Below, piece after piece: positions 37,017 through 49,215 of a stretch of 64,000 nucleotides of DNA. Source of the stretch: Plantago major (taxonomy: Eukaryota > Streptophyta > Magnoliopsida > Lamiales > Plantaginaceae); NCBI GenBank assembly GCA_026545765.1, contig CM048840.1, positions 25,362,765-25,426,764 on the forward strand, given 5' to 3'. The translations under genes were made by a program, and so were the position numbers. Within the stretch, counting starts at the first letter, position 1. Every line of letters begins with the position of its first letter. Under the pieces are notes generated by a model that saw only the letters and a program-made list of their open reading frames with translations, searched no databases and was not told the DNA's origin.

Positions 37017-39000
37017 TGTAACAGCCTGAAAATTCATAAATCGAATTAAAACGTTTTAAAGCGAATCTAGCATCAAAGCGTAATTCGTGTTGGTTGGATC
37101 GTTGGCCCAATGTTTTGCCTCTTCAACTTCAGACGTCTTCCATCTTTTAAGCCCATTCATTCTTAAACCTAGTCCAAACTCATTGATTACTCAATTAAAG
37201 GCCAATTAAACTCTTTACTGAATCAGAAACGCTTCATGCCTTAGTGTTATCACGTTCCCCCGCCTCTCCCTTCACACCAGCGTTTGGTTTTCTTTGTCTA
37301 CGGTAAGACAATTGTTCTTCTTCCCTTCTTTTATCATCCATTGAGGAATCTATGCCCTAATTATCCTTTTTGTTCTTCTTCGAATCGAGGAGTAGCAGAG
37401 CTTGAGTTCGAAGAAGGAGGCGTTAGATTATACGGTTGAGGAATTAAGCTTTTAAGAGGCAAGTTCCCCTAAGGTTTCATTCACGGTTATTTGATTGATT
37501 GTCATGTTATGATATTTTGCATGCTTTAAGGTGTGATATTATTTGTCATGAATGCCATGTCCGAAATTTGAGTGTTGAAACTATGCCATGGTCTCTCTGA
37601 GTATGGTTTATGTTGTATGCTACAAATTTATGAGCCGGTCTTAATTATTTAATGAAGGTTGTATTTAGGATGGTGATGTTTTGATTAAATTTGGGGTCAT
37701 TAGTTCTTCCCTATTGGGTTGTTGCCGCTCGTAATTACAACAGTGAAGGAAAAGTTGATTTGTAAAGCATCATGTTTATGTATTCGCTGATATAAGACAA
37801 TAGTAGAAAAGGGAGGGTCATGTTGTGTTCAAAGATTGATTAATTAAGTTGATTGAGATTTTTATTGTGATTATAAAAGATGGGCGTGAGCATGTGCAGA
37901 TTAGTTAAATAATGCCAACTTGATTTTATTAGCTAATTTCAATGTTGGTCCTTTTATTTACAAGGGAGGTTTACTAAATTACTAGTTCTTATGGATGTTT
38001 AGGATTATCTATATGGATCGATCTGGTGGTTGATGGCAATTTTTGTAATTAAGTTTTGATGCATGACTTTGGTTGATGAGTTTGTTATTAATACTATGAT
38101 CAGGATTTGATTCATGAAAATATGGTTGGTTATCAGATCAATGTTTCATGATATGCTCTTCTGTTCAACCATGATTCAGATTCATTCTATATAATTGTTT
38201 ACACACACTTTAGTACATTCATAAGTTGAGTTTAGGGTCACTTTAAAAAATGTTAAATGTTTCAAGTAAGTTTCAAAGTTTAAAGAAAAGTAAGGGCTCG
38301 TAAGGACACCACCCTAAGCATTTGTGACAATTTCAAGAGTATCAACTAGAGTGTGATTAGTGCATCTAATTGTGTTTTAAGAGTTTTAAGACGCCACCAT
38401 AGGCTGGGGTAGGACCTTGCGATGCCAAATGAGCTCGCGAATCATCTTAAGATTTTAAGACGTTTTAAGAGTAAGCTTCAAGACAAGTTTCAAGTTCAAG
38501 TTAAGAGTTCTCAAGAATAACAAGTTCAAGTGTTTAGAGTCAAGTCAGGTCATAGGGTTGCATTGCATTAATCAAGATTAAAAGATTTAAAAGACATGAA
38601 GATAGAACCTTAAGTCATGGCACGCGCATGGAATTTGCTCAATCAAGTGGTCACGACTGACCCTTGCTAAAATGATCAATTTTAGGTATTTGAAGCCGAA
38701 CTGATCGGAGTGGCGAGCGGAGCTGGAACAGTGATCACTATCCAAACATCGTTATTATTTTCAGTTTCATGATTTTTCAAAGACTTTGTAATGTTGCAAG
38801 AATTTAGCTATTTATAGTTCCGCTACAAATTTTACTAGTTCTAGAATTATTTAAGAATTTCCATGCCAAGTATAAGAATGCACAAGGCGTCGAACTATGT
38901 TTTGAATTTTAAAAAGTCAAGTTCGTTGAATTTATAAGCTCACGAACTAGCGTGAATTCTATTTTTCATAGTTCGTCTATTAAAAATTATGGGTGCTACA
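37017..39000. mobile_element. Solo LTR, Ty3/Gypsy-like (1,984 bp)
   Basis: Begins TGTAACAGCC and ends GGGTGCTACA, an imperfect inverted pair, and is flanked by the perfect 5-bp duplication ATTAT (37012-37016 and 39001-39005). TGTAACACCC-type termini and a length of about 2 kb are common in Tekay/Del-type Gypsy LTRs. No internal domain follows, so it appears to be a solo LTR left by recombination. No open frame of note. Confidence 0.85.
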
Positions 39001-39098
39001 ATTATAGTACTCATAGGAAAATTTAAGGTGTTTAATAAAAAGAAATATGCATTTTTAGTGTTTAAAAAAGGAAGCTACCCCACACCCAACAAATAATG

Positions 39099-39339
39099 TA
39101 CATTTTTAGCCGTCTCGCAGAACTTCATACATTTGTCATTTTTAGCCGTCTCACAGAACTTCATAAAATATTAAAAAAGGAAGCTACCCCACACCCAACA
39201 AATAATAAACAATCTCAACTTTATACACAAATTACACATTTTGCCACTTACACTTTTTTCCATTTTTTTATACCTTAACTTTTCGTATAAAAGTGCGCAC
39301 CAACCCTAATGTATGAAGATCACTGGGACGAAGGGAGTA
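39099..39339. mobile_element. Stowaway-type MITE
   Basis: The right end GGGACGAAGGGAGTA is a typical Stowaway terminus, and CTAATGTATGAAG near it pairs with CAGAACTTCATACATT at the left. The same internal words occur at 50849-51090, so both belong to one subfamily. The left side contains a small duplication (AGCCGTCTCGCAGAACTTCA and AGCCGTCTCACAGAACTTCA). Confidence 0.6.
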
Positions 39340-40103
39340 GTATTTTATAATATGTTAATTATTAATTACTACTTTATATAAATAATAGTGAAACGGTCCA
39401 ACCACCGACTCGGCCGGTCAAACCGATAATTTTTACCTTTCCTTTCCAGTGCACCTTCCAATCAGTTTTTTTCATATACCGTTTAGTCATGGAGATTAAT
39501 GTATAAAGTATAAGTAGCATAGATAAAGTAGATAAATGAGTGGTGTACAATTGACCTAAAATGGAAATATTACATTTGTATTGTGACAGATATAAATAGA
39601 ATATGTGACATTTATTTTGGAACGGATGGAGCACGTAATTACAAGCTTATAAAGTTCTGGTGGTTGAGTTCGAATACCATTGTGGTAAATGATAACTACA
39701 TTAGAAGTTACTACTATTTGGTCTTGGGAGTGTTCCTAGTTCCAAGCCTATTCGAGGCATCACTAATGATGGGAACGGGAAACTTAAGAACATTCTCTGG
39801 ATGTGCTTTTCAGGATTGGATTTGGACCTAGACTTCAGACTTGACATGCAGCAACTATACGAATGGCTGAACTTCTTAATTATTATTTTCTTTTTATTTT
39901 TTATAGAGGTGTTTTTACATGTGAACAGTGTTTTTGTGTACAATGGAGGCAAAGAGCTTTTCCATTGAAGAAAAAGAACACTTGATGTGTATAATGAGAA
40001 TATAAGATACTACTATTTGGTTTCCGTCTCCGAAACTCAAACTAGTGACCTCTGCATCCGTTTCTCCAAGCCTGATCTTCTCATCTGCATTGCAGTTTTA
40101 CTT

Positions 40104-40205
40104 TTACCTCACTCTGATCACCGCTAAACACGAACTCTCGAGTCCACCAACATTCAGATCAGGTGGCCAAACCACAACCTGAATCCATGTCTCATCCGGA
40201 GAGAT
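40104..40205 (-). other. Orphan exon-like stretch
   Basis: Read on the minus strand after an AG at 40206-40207, 33 codons run to a TAA, including DETWIQVVVWPPDLNVGGLE. The composition looks protein-like, and AG|GTAAAA precedes the stop, but no partner exon was found. It could be a decayed gene piece, or an exon of an unseen transcript of the gene at 42337-43119. Confidence 0.25.
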
Positions 40206-40229
40206 CTATTTTTCCTGTCAATCAGAACG

Positions 40230-42336
40230 ATGATTCAACATTTCCACGAGTCCTGATTATAGTGATAAAAGAAGGAAATGCGCAATGCTGATGCAACAAA
40301 CGATAGACTAGATAGAGTCATCTCAGAAGCGTTAAGTTATTAACAAACACAATTCTTAAGGCCTACCATCCGTAACACACTGACATAAGGAGAAACCCAC
40401 AACAAGAATATAATACAAGGAGATAACTAAAAGATTAACGCGGTCACATGCAATCTCCAAGTGGTATAGTGCCTAAAGTTGGGGGGCTTTTATCACATCA
40501 CATGCATAGTGTTGTCCAGAATCTGGATAAATTATTGTGCCAGCATTGAGAAAAGTAAACAAGAGAATGTATAATGCATAAGACTATAAGAGCATATATT
40601 CATGGATAGTAATGAAACTAAGATCAGGAAAGAATAAAGTTTCACCAAGAAATCCAGATGTAAATTACTACACAAGAAAACACATCAAATTTAACTGTAA
40701 AACACATTGTGATAAGGATCCCGACTTTATGATGTATTAGATACGCATGCCCGATCAGACATGCTTCAGAAATAACAGCCTACCACAGCAGAAAGACAAC
40801 CTACTGGTATAGCTCACGGAGACAGGATTGATGAGCAGTATGGAAGCATAGCAACAAGAATGTAAAGAGTAATATATCTCATCATACTAAAACTATTTCA
40901 GCAGTTAAAGTCCATCACTAATACAGTCATGGAGAAAACTGTGTTTTAAGCATACTTTCTTTGCAATGCAGCTACTATAGCTTATGCTTTGACTAATTAA
41001 AACTAGCTAATGAAGTACCAAATGAAAAGGCAAAAACGGTCAAAGAAATGGTTTTTCTTTCAATGGCGGGTTATATGCTTATCATTCAACAATCCGCTAC
41101 AAAGGATGTAGTGACAGAATATAGCCTCTAAGCTTCCTGGCTCAAAGCGCTCTGTAGCAATTAGGCCTCACAACACACTCTATTAACAAATATGAGTTTG
41201 AACTTTCTCTCTACCACCTTAATACTGTTTAGGCAATCTAGTATTCAGGAGATGTATTGCATAACATTCTAAATTTTCAACCAATTTTAAGGTGAACAAA
41301 GACCAATTTACAGAACATATTCTAGCAATGATACATCATCGATGTACTCTATCACATGAACTATATATTTGCTAGAAGTTAGAAACTAAAAAGCAATTTC
41401 CAGTTTTACAGCTTAGCAAGAACAATGTCACCAGTCTGTTTCTTGCAATAGAAGCTAAAAGCAACCTTCAAAAAACCACATCCAACGCAATTATCAAATG
41501 ATTTGGAGTACACCAGAGATAGCAATTCTGAGTTAGAACCAATACTGTACTCTTAAATCTTAACAATATTTCCAAATTCATCATGTAGCTCCGGTAAATT
41601 TAGTTAAAACTTATCTACACTCATGTCGTTATGTTAATTAGAAATGCTAAAATGGTCACGATTTACAAGCTGTGTGGATCTGAAACTAAACCTGTTCTCT
41701 GTCTTAGCATAGATGTTACATGAAACAAACTACAAACTATTATTGCACATATGAACATGTCCAATTGCCTCTGATCACAATGGAGGTTGTTATACCTTGC
41801 GAAATTAAATGCCATCTCCACTACGACGTACTTCAAGTCTCAAGGAAATCATAAGATGAGAAGCAGAGGCCTATATTGGAAGATAGGCCAATAAGGTAGC
41901 ACCGTAGCAGAAAACTATATGGATATAGATGAACTGGCAGACTGTAAATCTCCTTCAAATTAACAATGAAAATGCAATCCACCAAAGATGGTATGTGGAT
42001 AAGGATGGGAAACATATATCTTTGGATCTCTGATCTCTCTCATAGAATGTTAAAAGAGTTGAAAGTCATACACAAGAAAGGTACAGTTACAACAAGGGTG
42101 AGTTTGCGATCATCTTCAACCGAGCAACAGCCTTGATATTCACAATTCACCATCATAACACCATTTGTTGTTGCCCTGTTTCTCTATATACAAATGAAAA
42201 ATAAAACCACCTGCAATTAACAAAAGGCACAACAATAAACGTTACATAGCCAATGAAAACTAAATGAACCATACAGAAACATATAGGGAACAAAAGCAAT
42301 ATAACAAATAACAACATTCAACCTGATCAATCTAAT
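40230..42336. other. Transposon-poor stretch without recognised gene
   Basis: About 2 kb with no TIR element, LTR or long frame. It lies downstream of the minus-strand gene at 42337-43119 and may hold its 3' untranslated region or further exons: AG|GTTGAATG at 42322 and TTAATTGCAG at 42211-42220 could form an intron just after the stop. Confidence 0.35.
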
Positions 42337-43119
42337 CTAGGCAAGGTAGAAGATATCATCAGTCATAAGAAGAATATACTGCAGAATCCTCAGAGGCACA
42401 TTCCCGAAATCCAACAACGGTAATTTCAGCTCCTTAACCCTACTACATTGCCCAGAGCCAGAATCACTGATCTTATTCACACCCAACTTCCTATACAAAT
42501 AAACAACAGCCGGCTGTTTGCGCGATTTTCCTTCACACAAGTTAGTCTTGAAAAGGGCCCATCCCACTCCAAGCAAAGCCTGAGAAAACCCCTCCATGGA
42601 CACAATTTTCTCCCCAGTTCGCCTAAAGAACAAGGCAAGCGAGCTGCAATGCCAATTGTTATTGCTCAAAGACTCAATTTTTCCAAGTGGGTCATCAAAA
42701 TCAGACCCATTTAGGAAAGCCAACCTGAAGTAACCTCTAGACAGGTTAACAAACAGGCGCAAGTGGGTTAAAGCAGCTGTCTTGAAAGAGGGAAAAGGTA
42801 TTGGAACAGCATCATTTCCCAATGCCAGTGCTTGTTGCGGTGATGATAGTGAAGGCCAAGAGAAGATAAGGTGAGAGAGAGATGAGTTAGGGTTAATATC
42901 CATGCCAATTGCTCGGGCAATTTGGGACAATCTGTATGTATCTCTCACTAATTCTTGGGTTGGAATGAAGAGCATCAATGGGGTTCTCTTTTCTCTCTGG
43001 ATTTCATCGAGATGATGATGGTTACAGTTCTGGTGATTTTGGGTGAGAAAGAGAGTGTTATTGGTGATTCTGAAATCACCGGAAACCAGAGAAGTCATTA
43101 GCTTGAGTGGAAGCAGCAT
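42337..43119 (-). CDS. Uncharacterised protein, 260 residues, single exon
   Basis: An uninterrupted frame from the ATG at 43119 to TAG at 42337. It starts MLLPLKLMTSLVSGDF and contains ordered stretches such as QELVRDTYRLSQIARAIGMD, a HLIFSWPSLS block, ALTHLRLFVNLSRGYFRLAF, and a basic patch near GKSRKQP, and ends RILQYILLMTDDIFYLA. The composition and length argue for a real gene; I do not recognise the family and see no catalytic motif, signal peptide or clear membrane span. The start codon is directly preceded by a 19-base A tract (minus strand), so an upstream in-frame ATG at 43239 would add a Lys-rich run; I prefer 43119. A splice-compatible AG|GT follows the stop, so longer transcripts are possible. 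Confidence 0.6.
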   Translation of the reverse strand: MLLPLKLMTSLVSGDFRITNNTLFLTQNHQNCNHHHLDEIQREKRTPLMLFIPTQELVRDTYRLSQIARAIGMDINPNSSLSHLIFSWPSLSSPQQALALGNDAVPIPFPSFKTAALTHLRLFVNLSRGYFRLAFLNGSDFDDPLGKIESLSNNNWHCSSLALFFRRTGEKIVSMEGFSQALLGVGWALFKTNLCEGKSRKQPAVVYLYRKLGVNKISDSGSGQCSRVKELKLPLLDFGNVPLRILQYILLMTDDIFYLA

Positions 43120-44034
43120 TTTTTTTTTTTTTTTTGCAATTTGCAGATAAAGGAGGTGTCTTTGGAATGAAATGTAGGATATGGTGGTCAATTTTTGCCA
43201 TGTTTCGACATTTTTGCAGTTTGGGTGAGAAATTTCCAAGCAGAGGTGGAAAGGTGAGATGATGAGAGATGATAAAGGTAGTAATAGTGTACTGGAGAAA
43301 GTTCGAAATTGTTAAGCTTCATTAATCAAAGACATCATTTTCAATGGAAACGTAATCAGCTCATGCTTAGGGATTTGAGATTTTCTTTTTTCCTTCTCTC
43401 ATCATTGCGCCAACTATCACATCAATTTTATAGTCGTGTTTGATATGCTATGTTGTTAACTTTGTGTGCATGCCAATTATTATCCTGAATATTAATAATA
43501 CCATTAATCAATCGAAATTTGATATTTTACAACGGCACGATTATTCATTACATGATATAGATCACACACGTAATGATAGAATTGGAACCTATACAAATTT
43601 AGGTTATAAAATCACCTAAAATGATTCATACTATTTGTTAGTGTGTGTCTTCTTACAACTAGTATCGATGGCGTGATACCTTTTTAATCTCGAATTCTAA
43701 ATTTTCGGCGAGCAAAAATTTCATGCATGTGAGTTCTTAATGTATAATAATGTCCGGTTATAAGTGAAATGGAATACATAACATTTAGTAACATATTTAA
43801 ACAATATTTAACATATTTAAACAATATTGGTTTTCATAAATATTGTAATGCCAACATTTAAAAATTGAAGTATTTGTACTAATTTTTTGTATGCCGGGTA
43901 TAAATTTGCAGTTACTAAAAATAGGAGAAGTGAATAGATTGGAGAGTTTAACAATAGATTGGGGTGTAATAAACGCTTTTGGTAGTAATTACTATCTGAA
44001 TGACTATAATTAGGTTGCAAGTATAGATACCATG

Positions 44035-44420
44035 TATACTATGTATCCCACTCCCTTAATCCATTTGAGACGCATGGTTAATCGTCGAGCATTTGATGGG
44101 GTAGCGATATCTCGGACCAACCATCCACACCCCCGGCAGGTTAGGGACGATCCCGCTCTTATACCATGTGTGACAACCATGGCCCGCATCATGCATCGAT
44201 TAAGAGTAATTGAGATAAATGGGATATAACACACTCTCTCAAATGGTTTGAGGTGGACGATTTTAAAAGAAAATCTGTGACGGTTCTGGTCCCAAACAGA
44301 CAATATCATACCAGCTCTTGTGCGTATGGCCCAAAATACGCGTAACCACGACGGTTCATATGGTCTCGATTAGTGGTCGGTTCTTACATAACCGAGGGAG
44401 AGGGACAATTAAAATCGAGA
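44035..44420. repeat. Dispersed plant repeat upstream of the KIWI gene
   Basis: Contains, inverted, GGTATGATATTGTCTGTTTG, a form of the ATATTGTCCGCTTTGG motif also present at 54,079-54,105 and, changed, near 54,910-54,945. The stretch is unusually GC-rich in parts and ends about 110 bases before the KIWI TATA box. Probably a fragment of a widespread repeat; family not identified. Confidence 0.45.
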
Positions 44421-44533
44421 TGTCCAAATGTACAAGGAAGTTAAGTGGACTTAGTAATCCACAACAAGAAAGGCCTGAAAGCCCAACATACCCAGAAGAT
44501 GAAAATGCCAAATCACGATTGATTCAGTGCAGT

Positions 44534-44542
44534 TATATAAAA
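44534..44542 (+). promoter_or_regulatory. TATA box of the KIWI gene
   Basis: TATATAAAA lies 85-93 bases before the start codon at 44627, a normal plant spacing given a leader of about 55-60 bases. Confidence 0.7.
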
Positions 44543-44626
44543 GCGGTTCCATTTCATTTCATCCAAAAATCACACCCAAAAAAGAAAGGAAACCCTTATT
44601 TTGAAGCAGTGAAGAGTTGAAAGAAA

Positions 44627-46310
44627 ATGTCCAAGCGCGGGAAGAACAAGGAGGAAGACGATGCACTTGCTGGCGACGAGCCACCGAAGAAGCAGTCCAA
44701 GCCCGACAACGACTCCGATGATACCGACACCATAGTCATCTGTCAGGTACTAACTTAACTAAACCAAACCCTGCTTAAAAGGTTACATTTTTACAACATT
44801 TCCTTTTTTTTCTTTTAAGTTACTGAGAGTGGTTTTTGTGTGTTTGATTGATAAAGTTGTCGAAGAATCGGAAGGTTTCGGTGAGGAACTGGCAGGGGAA
44901 AGTGGTTGTGGATATCAGGGAGTTCTACTCTAAGGATGGAAAGGAGCTACCTGGCAAGAAAGGTTGCATTTTTACCTAAATATTACTAAGTTTTGTGTTT
45001 AACTATCTATTCAGTTACTGGATCTGGTGTGTCTCTTGTTATTGCTTATACTGTTCATTATTGGTGTTTGTTAAACTAAGAATTACTATATGAGGTTTGT
45101 TCTTGAATGTGACTGGATTTGGGTCTGTATGTTTTGACATTGTTTATCTGAGAGCACGCGTAAAGTTGCTACAATCGTAGTTGGTACATTGTTATTTTGC
45201 TTCTTATTCATTTCTTTTGTTGTGCTACTTTGTGATTTAACCATGGCTGGATTAGAGTAGAGTGTATACTACATGACACACTCTAAAAGAAGTGAAAATG
45301 GTTTGCTTAGTGGATTAAAACTATGTGTTATTGACATGCCTATCTAAACGCTATAAACTGATTGTGATTTGTGACATTGTGTCAACCAATTGCTTGTAGT
45401 ATGTTGGACTGTTAGCACCAAATCATTCTACTCCCCAAGTCATAATTTCTAGTGATATATTACCAGAAAAGTTTGAGTTTACTACGCATTGAGACTTTAT
45501 GTCCAACTACCAGGCTATTCATTTTTTTAAATTGCCTTTGAGGACTCCTGATATTTGATTATAGAGATTCAGTGGTAGTTAGTTATATGAATCCCGTCCT
45601 CAATACAACTGTCCGTTTTGTGATGTTTGAATGTGACCCCCTACCTGAAAATTTTGCATGAGCCAGCTAGACTTTTGTGATGTCTGAATCTGTTGCTTCC
45701 CCTGAAAATTTGAACTAGCAGCTGATATAAATTTTGCTTGTGCTCTTCCAGTTCCTTGTCCACAAAATCACATAAGCAATGTGATAATTTCACATGAGCG
45801 AGAAATGTTTCATTAATTTCAGAAATAAACAGATAAATAATGAAGTAGGGGAGACTTAATACATTCTAACTTAACATTGCAGACTTGCAGTTAGGTCTTG
45901 TATACTTCTTTCACAGGGCAATGTCATAAGCTGTTAAATTTATATGGTAGTTGGTTAAATCCATAAGCTCCTTTCTTCCTCTCAATTATCTTGTTTTTGT
46001 TGATGATAAATTCCGTGCCACCATTCTGTATTGGTTTATTTGATGCTACTACAAACTTCTTACTACTTACATTACGTCATGACAAGTCCCCATCCACAAT
46101 CTAACACTATTTGGTTTGGTCACAGGTATTTCGCTGACAATGGACCAGGTATTCTTCAGTGAACCTATCTCAACCCCTCCCACTTACTCTTAAGCTTTAA
46201 GCTCAACGATTATGTAGCCTCATGTGTTTTGTTTTTGCATTTTTTTGCAGTGGAAAGTACTCAAACAGCATGTGGCTGAGATTGACAAGGAGGTTGCTGA
46301 GAACAAATAG
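44627..46310 (+). CDS. KIWI: Transcriptional coactivator p15/PC4 (KIWI), four exons
   Basis: Nuclear single-stranded-DNA-binding coactivator of RNA polymerase II, related to human PC4 and Arabidopsis KIWI. Exons 44627-44746, 44857-44962, 46126-46148 and 46251-46310 join in frame for 102 residues. The first 40 residues are an acidic/basic low-complexity tail (MSKRGKNKEEDD..., DNDSDDTDT), followed by the PC4 domain: ICQLSKNRKVSVRNWQGKVV, DIREFYSKDGKELPGKKGIS, then LTMDQWKVLKQHVAEIDKEV. The third exon is only 23 bases and encodes part of GISLTMDQ. Length matches the family. Intron 2 is 1.16 kb with nothing recognisable inside. Confidence 0.95.
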
Positions 46311-47179
46311 ATGGCTTTGGTTGGTGTTCTGTTTTGGAAATCTAACAATATTAGGCATGGGATTTGAGAGTAGAAGTCTTGTAAATCTAACTTGGAGAAT
46401 GGTGTGTTATCTAGCATTTGCATGAAAGGAGGGCATGTAAGTTTATGGACCCTTGTTATTTTGTCATTTAGTAATGTGGTCTTGTGAACCACCATTATCA
46501 TGATTCATGCATATGCATTAGGGCTTCCGCTATTCTGTAATGGGTACCCTACTCAAATGATCTTATTTGGCTATTACCAGAACTAACTTCGTATTCGGTA
46601 TCTTCTGTGTTCTTTTTCCAGTTTGTGGTGATTTCAGATTTGCCCGTCTCATTTCTACTGTATTTGTCCGTCTTCTAAATCATAATTATGCAAGTTCAAC
46701 TATTTCACATACGATGTTGCGATTTTGTATGTGATAAGTGGAATAAGAGATCATGAGTTGTGAACAAGATATTGTGAATTAGTGAGACATATGCACGACT
46801 GCAGGAGCCCTTCGCCTTTTGCTTTTCGGAATTCTACATAACAAGCTTTCTAGATCCTTCTCCATATTGCTAATGGACTTCACTCTTCGGGACTCATGTC
46901 AAGTTTCTTTCTTATTTGCTTTGATTCTTGCATCTTTTCTGCTTCTAGTCTATTACTATTGTTGAAGGCATTCAGAAGAAGTCTATAAACATGTATTCAT
47001 ATATACTATACACAAGTGTCTTTAACTCCTCTATGGCTCTACATTAGGATATTTACACTGAATTATATGTTGCTATCATATCTAGAACTAGAACCAGAAA
47101 AGGGAATCATTACAAGAATATCTATAGAGAACAAAGCAAACTGTGAACGGAGCAATTCCACTGCCAATTGATCAAAGGG

Positions 47180-47503
47180 CTAAGAAGCTGCAGCCTGGAC
47201 CATAATGATCTTCTCTTTGCTACTGTGCATAATCCTTTCCTCGAATGCCCTAGGATCATACGGAATTCTCAGAATACCATCATTACAGAACCCGTACTCC
47301 TCAGCTGATCTGCACAGAAACTCCATAAACTCTGCATTACACAACGCCCTCGCCTGCACCATGAAACGCTTTGTCTCCTCATCATTGATGCCAACTGCAA
47401 CTGGAATGTAACCTTTCGGTGTCATAACGGAAGGATCTGCTGTCAATCTCCTGACGCTACGCAAACTCAACGCACGGCTCAGCTTACTGGCTTTTGCTCC
47501 CAT
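47180..47503 (-). CDS. SAUR family protein, copy 1 (107 residues)
   Basis: Intronless, as usual for SAUR (small auxin-up RNA) genes, which promote cell expansion by inhibiting PP2C.D phosphatases at the plasma membrane. The SAUR core is clear: PKGYIPVAVGINDEETKRF (about residues 29-47), then ALCNAEFMEFLCRSAEEYGF and GILRIPYDPRAFEE. The N-terminus MGAKASKLSRALSLRSVRR is basic. It differs from the common SAUR form in having IPYD for IPCD and a longer C-terminal tail. The ATG at 47503 is preferred to an in-frame extension that begins with a non-ATG codon. A close paralogue is at 51919-52251. Confidence 0.87.
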   Translation of the reverse strand: MGAKASKLSRALSLRSVRRLTADPSVMTPKGYIPVAVGINDEETKRFMVQARALCNAEFMEFLCRSAEEYGFCNDGILRIPYDPRAFEERIMHSSKEKIIMVQAAAS

Positions 47504-47784
47504 TATTCCAAGACTCAAAACACTATTACAATCCTATGCAATATTGTGATTGCTGATATAGTCCTTGACCATTTCTCCACTTATAACAAGAAGTAGGAGT
47601 GCTATTTAGAGATGTTGATTAACGATATTTTGGTGTCTTATTTGCTGATCGTTACATGATTAATCAATAAAATAAAATAAAACCAGCAATTAGATTGTCA
47701 TGATCTAGCATCTATTGGCACGCCGTGCCGATAATGGTTTTATGCCTAAATTATTCGTAAAACCCTACTGTGATTTTCTATTAT

Positions 47785-48902
47785 CAGGTCGGCTTCGTAC
47801 CAACCTGCACGCAGGTATTCGTTAGATGTGCGCCACATGGCATTCTATTCAATCTGATCCATCAATTCTGGTTCGAAGTCATTTTTTCAATAATTTTAGG
47901 TACGATTGGTTATAATTAATTTTTTTAACAATAAAAAAACCCGTAAAATATAAATTGACTATAATGCCCTTATAATATAATTGATCTTTAATTAGAAATT
48001 ATAATAAATAATTTCAATTTTATAAAATTAAATATATAACATGTACTAATAACAAATTTACAAATCCATCCAGGCTCAGGATAAGCAATGTCGATAAAAC
48101 ATTTCGGAATCCTAATAGTCAAGTCGATCGACCATATTTGCATAATTCTCGAGATGAAGAACCCTAATTCTTCATACTAGTTAATCCCAATATTCGACAG
48201 AATTGTGCTAGAAGGGTGGAGACGGAGACCAAGTTTAAAAGTTGGAATAGTTTCTCGAAGTTGATTGAGGTCGCATAATTGGATTATAATATAGGATTGA
48301 GAGTGAGCTTCGTAAAGAAGAAGAAGAAAAGTCACCAAATGGCTCAAGAAAGAAATTATGGTATCTGACTGAAGACATTTACAGCTCAAAAAGTAGCAAG
48401 CAATACAAGTTGCGTCAAACAAATATTCTAAGGGGGCTTGGCCTTTTTATTCTCTTTTCCCAAAGAGATCCTAGTTGGATGTAGTGAACAACCAGAGTCC
48501 AGAGATAAAGAGAGAGGCAGAGCAGTAATGATGGAGACGAAGCAATCACCTTCTGTTTGATTGGGGAAAAAGACTAAGGTTCGTGTACGGTGAATTGGGA
48601 GAAAGTAATGTTCGATTGGTTAGAGATGTGACTGGAGAGTCATTGCGGTGGTGGCGTAAATGAAAATTGCGCGAGGAAGACGATGAATAGAAGAAGACTG
48701 TGAATGGAAGGGTTGGAACTTGGAAGAATAATTGCACATATCATATAATTATATTTACTAATTCAATTAAATTTTGAATATGGGTATAGTTGTACATTCA
48801 TATTTTACTGTTAAAACATAATTAATATAGCATACTTAATGAGATCGTACATGCTGATCATTTAACGGAGACCTGCGTTCAGGTCGGTACGAAGCCGACC
48901 TG
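47785..48902. mobile_element. TIR element with CAGGTCGGCTTCGTACC ends
   Basis: About 1.1 kb bounded by inverted copies of CAGGTCGGCTTCGTACC followed by a further CCTG-C-CGCAGGT block; arms match over about 36 bases with few differences. Each arm also contains a small hairpin (CCTGCACGCAGG-like). No convincing target duplication or transposase was seen. It lies about 280 bases upstream of SAUR copy 1. Confidence 0.65.
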
Positions 48903-49215
48903 AGAATAGAATAACCCAAGTTACTTTCATGTACTTCTCTTTCTATGTTGTCCTTTTCATTTGGATTTCCACGACGTTTTCTAGATGTAGGCTGATATAC
49001 TCGAAGAATCTTCTTGGCCTGTTCCTGTTCACATTTCACTCTTCCATGAATGTTCAATATCCATTGCAAATTCTTTTGATTTGGATCGAGATCGTTGGAC
49101 CTAGTCAAGTCACTAGTGTCCGGGGGCTATAATTAGGCACAAATGTAAGTTTTGAGATCTACTTTGACAACAATTTAGTATTAATTTTTCACAAAATTAT
49201 TTTAGATGTAATTTA

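Noticed and set aside
42085..42210. Possible extra coding exon after the stop of the 42337-43119 gene
   Set aside because: On careful reading the frame joined through AG|GT at 42322 and the acceptor at 42211 hits a stop after about 17 codons, so it does not extend the protein.
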